From NCBI GenBank assembly GCA_033791545.1, contig JASJGL010000159.1:1-64000 (forward strand): DNA of 64,000 nucleotides, written 5' to 3'. Both the position numbers and the translations under genes were made by a program. The DNA is from Antarcticimicrobium sp033791545. GTDB taxonomy: Bacteria > Pseudomonadota > Alphaproteobacteria > Rhodobacterales > Rhodobacteraceae. Under the pieces are notes generated by a model. The model made no database searches and had not been told where the DNA came from. It worked only from the letters and a program-made list of their open reading frames with translations. Of the stretch, positions 60,256 to 64,000 are shown piece after piece; within the stretch, counting starts at the first letter, position 1, and every line of letters starts with the position of its first letter.

Positions 60256-60590
60256 GCCATCTCCTCCGGAAAGCGATGCACGCCCGCCACCAGCGGCAGC
60301 GGCTTGGCCCAAAGCACATCAGCCATCCGCAATCTGCGGTACAGATGCGGGAATTTCGCACCACCGCGCGAGACCTCCCATCTCAGGGCCTCTCCCAGCG
60401 CGGCGCTGTCGCAGGCCAGCAGCATCAGCCCCTCGGCCCCGGCGAAATGTTTCGCGGCGGTCTCGGCGGCCTGTTCGGCGGTTGAGAAATGGACAAAGCC
60501 ATCGGCCTTGTCGATCGGCGCGCCCTCGGTCTCGCCCGCCTGTTGCAGGCTGGCCCATTCGTCGGCGCGGAATATCTTGTAAATCAGCAT
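60252..60590 (-). CDS. DUF952 domain protein
   Basis: The 112-aa product (LIYKIFRADEWASLQQAGETEGAPIDKADGFVHFSTAEQAAETAAKHFAGAEGLMLLACD...) matches DUF952, a family often named glutathione S-transferase domain-like without solid evidence. The DGFVHFST motif and the final HLYRRLRMADVLWAKPL are conserved. It is first in an operon with pyrD and arsC-like. The ribosome binding site is weak. Confidence 0.88.
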   Translation of the reverse strand: MLIYKIFRADEWASLQQAGETEGAPIDKADGFVHFSTAEQAAETAAKHFAGAEGLMLLACDSAALGEALRWEVSRGGAKFPHLYRRLRMADVLWAKPLPLVAGVHRFPEEMA

Positions 60591-60718
60591 GCTCGCGGTG
60601 ATGCCCCGACGGCGCGGCGGAATCAAGCGTGATCCGCCGCGCAGGGGTGGGCGAATCTTTGACTCGGAAGCCGTGTCAGAGCAGCATTGTCACGAATTTT
60701 CACCAGGGAGATTTTGCC

Positions 60719-62293
60719 ATGACGATGCGCTTTTTCACTCCGCTCGCGGCGCTGGCACTCAGCGCCGGCGCGGCGGCGGCCGATTATCAACTGACCATTT
60801 TGCATACCAATGATTTCCACGCCCGGTTCGAGCCGATCAGCAAATACGACAGCGGCTGCTCGGCCGAGGATAACACCGCGGGCAAATGCTTTGGCGGTTC
60901 TGCCCGGCTGGTCTCGGCGGTGGCGGCGGCGCGGGCACGCTCAAACAATTCGATCCTTGTCGATGGCGGCGACCAGTTTCAGGGCACGCTGTTCTATACC
61001 TATTACAAGGGCAAGGTCGCGGCCGAGATGATGACCAAGCTGGGCTATGACGCGATGACCGTGGGCAACCACGAATTCGACGACGGGCCAGAGGTGCTGC
61101 GCGGTTTCATGGATGCGGTCGGCTTTCCGGTGCTGATGTCGAATGCGGATTTCTCCGCCGAGGCGCATCTGGCGGGCAAGCTTTTGAAATCCACGGTGAT
61201 CGAGCGCGGCGGCGAAAAGCTGGGGCTGATCGGGCTGACCCCCGAGAATACCGATGAATTGGCCAGCCCCGGGGCCAATGTGCACTTCAGCGATCCGGTC
61301 TCTGCCGTTCAGGGCGAGGTTGACCGGTTGGCTGCGCAGGGCGTCAACAAGATCATCGTGCTCAGCCATTCCGGCTATCACGTCGATCAACGCGTCGCCG
61401 CCGAGACCACCGGCGTCGATGTGATCGTGGGCGGGCATACCAACACCTATCTCAGCAATGTCTCGGACCGGGCGGTCGGCCCCTATCCGACCATGGTCAA
61501 CGGCGTGGCGATCGTATCGGCCTATGCCTATGGCAAGTTTCTGGGCGAGCTGAACGTGAGCTTTGACGATGCCGGCACCCTGATCGAGGCGCGCGGCGAG
61601 CCGCTGATCATGGATGCGGGCGTGAGCGAGGATGGTGCCACCGTCGCGCGCATAACTGAGCTGGCCCAGCCGTTGGAGCAGATCCGGCAAAAGGTGGTGG
61701 CCGAAACCCTCGAAGCTGTCGAGGGCAGCGGCGCGGTGTGCCGGGTGCAGGAATGCGCGATGGGCAATCTGGTCGCCGATGCGATGTTGGCGCGGGGGGC
61801 CGCGCAGGGGGTGCGCATCGCGATTGCCAATTCCGGCGGGCTCAGGGCCGGCATTGACGCGGGCGAGGTGACGATGGGGGAGGTGCTGACAGTGCTGCCG
61901 TTCCAGAACACGCTGTCGACCTTCGAGATCACGGGCCAAGGTCTGATCGACGCGCTGGAGAATGGCGTCAGCCAGGTTGAAGAGGTGGCCGGTCGCTTTC
62001 CGCAGGTGGCGGGCATGAGTTTTGCATGGGATCCCGCCGCGCCGGTGGGGGCGCGGATTTCCGACGTGATGGTGGCCAGCGGTGATGGCCCTGTGCCGCT
62101 TGATCCGGGCGCGACCTATCTGGCGGTGACCAACAACTATGTCCGCAACGGTGGAGATGGCTACAAGATGTTCTCGGGCGATGACAAGAACGCCTATGAC
62201 TACGGCCCGGATCTGGCGGATGTGACGGCCGAGTATCTTGCCGCGCATGCGCCCTATCAGCCCTATACCGATGGGCGGATCACGCGGAAGTAA
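60719..62293 (+). CDS. Periplasmic 5'-nucleotidase / 2',3'-cyclic phosphodiesterase family
   Basis: The 524-aa product has a Sec signal (1-21, ending AAA). A metallophosphoesterase domain follows (about 24-300: LHTNDFHARFEP, VDGGDQFQGTLFY, VGNHEFDDG, VLSHSGYHVD, VIVGGHTNTYL), then a 5'-nucleotidase C-terminal domain (about 325-510: NLVADAMLARGA, IAIANSGGLRAGIDAGEVTMGEVLTVLPFQNTL). All metal ligands are visible. It probably releases phosphate and nucleosides from periplasmic nucleotides. The ATG follows CAGGGAG. Confidence 0.94.
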   Translation: MTMRFFTPLAALALSAGAAAADYQLTILHTNDFHARFEPISKYDSGCSAEDNTAGKCFGGSARLVSAVAAARARSNNSILVDGGDQFQGTLFYTYYKGKVAAEMMTKLGYDAMTVGNHEFDDGPEVLRGFMDAVGFPVLMSNADFSAEAHLAGKLLKSTVIERGGEKLGLIGLTPENTDELASPGANVHFSDPVSAVQGEVDRLAAQGVNKIIVLSHSGYHVDQRVAAETTGVDVIVGGHTNTYLSNVSDRAVGPYPTMVNGVAIVSAYAYGKFLGELNVSFDDAGTLIEARGEPLIMDAGVSEDGATVARITELAQPLEQIRQKVVAETLEAVEGSGAVCRVQECAMGNLVADAMLARGAAQGVRIAIANSGGLRAGIDAGEVTMGEVLTVLPFQNTLSTFEITGQGLIDALENGVSQVEEVAGRFPQVAGMSFAWDPAAPVGARISDVMVASGDGPVPLDPGATYLAVTNNYVRNGGDGYKMFSGDDKNAYDYGPDLADVTAEYLAAHAPYQPYTDGRITRK

Positions 62294-62313
62294 AACGTGA
62301 TCTTCAAGGGGCA

Positions 62314-62340
62314 CCGGGGGGAGAGCGCGCCCCCCGGTTC
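62314..62340. terminator. Hairpin between convergent nucleotidase and sulfotransferase genes
   Basis: ACCGGGGGG (62314-62322), loop AGAGCGCG, CCCCCCGGT (62331-62339): a perfect 9-base stem in the 68-base gap between the two stops. The T run is short. Confidence 0.6.
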
Positions 62341-62361
62341 ATGTTCGAGCCGAGGCTGGGC

Positions 62362-64000
62362 TTACCCTTCCAGCCCGGGCCAGAGTGCCGGGGCGAGGCC
62401 GGCGATGAACGGGGCAAGCACCGCTTCGTGCTCACGCCAGCGACCGACCGACTTGCGGTGCACCGGCTGGCGTACTTGCCCGGCGCTGAGGGTCAGGACC
62501 GCGGCATCGGTCTGCTCGGGCCGCGCCATTTGCGCCGCCCAGTCCAATCCGCAATAGCTGGCCAGCGTGCGGCTGGCGGCCTCTGGATCGACGGTCATGT
62601 CTTCATAGGACAGATCAAGGATCTGCCCCGGAAGCAGCCGGTGCCAGAACGCCATGATTTCGGCGTAGAGGTTGAAGCGATGCGCCATCGCGCGCAGGTC
62701 ATAAGTGTAGTTCAGCGCGCGGCCTGAAAAATGCCCGCGCCACATCGACAGCGCCACATCGCGTGGATCGCGGCGTAGATGTACGAAACGCGCCTCGGGA
62801 TGTACGGTTTTCAGAAACCCGATCAGCCGATAGTTCTCGGGCATCTTGTCGGTATAGGTGGCGATCCCCTCAGGCAGGGCGGGGCGCATCCGCTGTTCCT
62901 TGTCCAGATAGGCCGCGATTTCACCCGCGCCAAAGGGGGTGCCTGCCTCGATCAGCGGATACAGCAGTCGCCCGGCCGTGATCTGTTCCCCCAAGGCCTG
63001 CACATCGGGGTGCGCGCCCAGCATCGTTTCCGCCAGCGTCGTGCCCGAACGTGGCAGCCCCAGCACATAAATCGGCCGGATCGGCTGCTTTGCTCCGGTC
63101 TGCGAGGGCGGCGCGGCAAAACGGTCCATGATCGCGCGGTTCAGCGCGCTGTCGCGGATCGCGTCATAGGGCAGAGCGCGGGCCATGTCGCGGTTGGCAT
63201 CGTTCAGATACCGCGCCTCGGCCGGGGTATCGCCCGCCTGCTGGGCGATCCGGGCCAGCGCGAAATTCAGGCTGGCGCGTTCTTGGTGTCGCGATCCCAC
63301 GTGTTTCAACGCCGCGCGCGCCGCTTTGGAGAGCGCGGCGTTCTCCTCGCGGCTTTGCAGCGCGGCCAGCTGTTCGATCGCCTCGGAATTCTGCGGCTCC
63401 AAAGTCAGGATTTGGTGATACTCGCCTTGCGCGGCGACAGGGGCGCCGGTTTCGACATAGCTTGCCGCCAGACGCAGATGCGCGCCGATATGGGCTGGGG
63501 CCAACTGCACCGCACGGCGGGCGGCGTCCAGAGCCGCGTCATAGCGGGTCTGACGGGCCAGCGGCAGGCTGATATTGATCAATGTGTCGACATTGTTGGG
63601 ATCAAGCACAAGCGCGGCCTCGAAATCCTGTAGCGCCAGATCGGTCAGACCCAGCGTATTGCGCAGCACGCCGCGCAGGTTGAAGTTGCGCGGCTGGCGC
63701 GGCGCCAGCTCGACCGCGCGCGTGACGGCGGCTTCTGCGGCTTCGGTCTGGCCCTGATTGGCAAGTGCCTGTGCCCGAAGATAGTGGGCCCCTTCGTCTC
63801 CGGGAGCGTTCGCGACCATGCGGTCCAGCATCTTCAATGCCTTTTCCGGCATGTCGAGCAGGATCAGGGTCTGTGCCATGTTGCGTTGCGCATCAACAAA
63901 CTGCGGGTCCAACCGGATCGCCTTTTGGAACATCGCGATTGCGGCGCGTTGCTGTCCCAGACCGCACATCGCCAGCCCCGCCAGATTGGCAAAGCGCGGA
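62362..64000 (-). CDS. TPR-repeat sulfotransferase, N-terminus cut by the window edge
   Basis: The visible 546 codons begin inside a TPR array (about four to six repeats, e.g. AIRLDPQFVDAQRNMAQTLILLDMPEKAL and AVELAPRQPRNFNLRGVLRNTLGLTDLALQDFEAAL). They end in a sulfotransferase domain with the PAPS 5'-phosphosulfate motif IYVLGLPRSGTTLAETML and the 3'-phosphate motif FVHLRRDPRDVALSMWRGHF. The frame is open to the window end, so the true start is outside. Bacterial proteins of this design are common in marine alphaproteobacteria; the acceptor is unknown. Confidence 0.88.
   Translation of the reverse strand, partial: PRFANLAGLAMCGLGQQRAAIAMFQKAIRLDPQFVDAQRNMAQTLILLDMPEKALKMLDRMVANAPGDEGAHYLRAQALANQGQTEAAEAAVTRAVELAPRQPRNFNLRGVLRNTLGLTDLALQDFEAALVLDPNNVDTLINISLPLARQTRYDAALDAARRAVQLAPAHIGAHLRLAASYVETGAPVAAQGEYHQILTLEPQNSEAIEQLAALQSREENAALSKAARAALKHVGSRHQERASLNFALARIAQQAGDTPAEARYLNDANRDMARALPYDAIRDSALNRAIMDRFAAPPSQTGAKQPIRPIYVLGLPRSGTTLAETMLGAHPDVQALGEQITAGRLLYPLIEAGTPFGAGEIAAYLDKEQRMRPALPEGIATYTDKMPENYRLIGFLKTVHPEARFVHLRRDPRDVALSMWRGHFSGRALNYTYDLRAMAHRFNLYAEIMAFWHRLLPGQILDLSYEDMTVDPEAASRTLASYCGLDWAAQMARPEQTDAAVLTLSAGQVRQPVHRKSVGRWREHEAVLAPFIAGLAPALWPGLEG

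Overview
The window is a high-GC (about 63-64%) alphaproteobacterial chromosome segment, most likely from the Roseobacter group (Rhodobacterales). Support comes from gene order and content: murB-ddl-ftsQ-ftsA-ftsZ-lpxC-bamD-recN, glyQ and glyS separated by a small DUF6446-type gene, the aerobic cobaltochelatase genes cobS/cobT, and a MerR-controlled fad cluster. Most of it reads as densely packed housekeeping DNA with overlapping stop/start codons and good Shine-Dalgarno sites.

Layout. 1-2361: mobile-element debris, namely the start of an IS110-family transposase running off the left edge, an IS3-family element whose orfA and orfB are in one frame, and a gene-free stretch with IS-like remnants. 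It sits directly upstream of murB. 2362-12486: division and cell-wall (dcw) cluster, then lipid A (lpxC), outer-membrane assembly (bamD) and DNA repair (recN). 12706-18042: CLC chloride channel, a small RTX protein, a DUF427 protein and Xaa-Pro aminopeptidase. 18233-25135: cobT, cobS, Tat-exported msrB, a second RTX gene flanked by copies of the msrB 3' end, a J-domain protein, bolA and a DUF4177 protein. 25341-37045: an exported protease-like protein that has lost its catalytic triad, glyQ/DUF6446/glyS, a PPDK-like enzyme, a SleB-type wall hydrolase, and folB/folP. 37261-44745: ilvC facing two Lrp-type regulators, a class V aminotransferase, an XRE regulator facing a DUF2061/desaturase pair, a DMT transporter, a Nudix hydrolase and DUF983. 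44955-48577: an EF-hand protein, ECF sigma factor, membrane anti-sigma candidate and periplasmic metal-sensor-like protein in one tight operon, then a diguanylate cyclase. 48760-56311: beta-oxidation operon (MerR, acyl-CoA dehydrogenase, a 70-aa protein, GST, thiolase, FadB-like) with a second MerR gene. 56434-64000: two thioesterases with a MATE exporter, pyrD with its neighbours, a 5'-nucleotidase, and a TPR-sulfotransferase cut by the right edge.

The observations most worth a second look are: a dispersed intergenic repeat (GAGTATTT, four variable bases, CAAGAAGAAG), seen at five loci and six copies and often just 3' of a gene; duplication of the msrB 3' end around an RTX gene; the EF-hand/ECF/anti-sigma/sensor operon; the triad-less protease with SPOR-like and peptidoglycan-binding domains; and operator-like palindromes beside the XRE and MerR regulators. 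I saw no tRNA, rRNA or CRISPR array. No clearly new multi-gene defence or biosynthetic system is visible; the ECF operon and the repeat family come closest to something undescribed.
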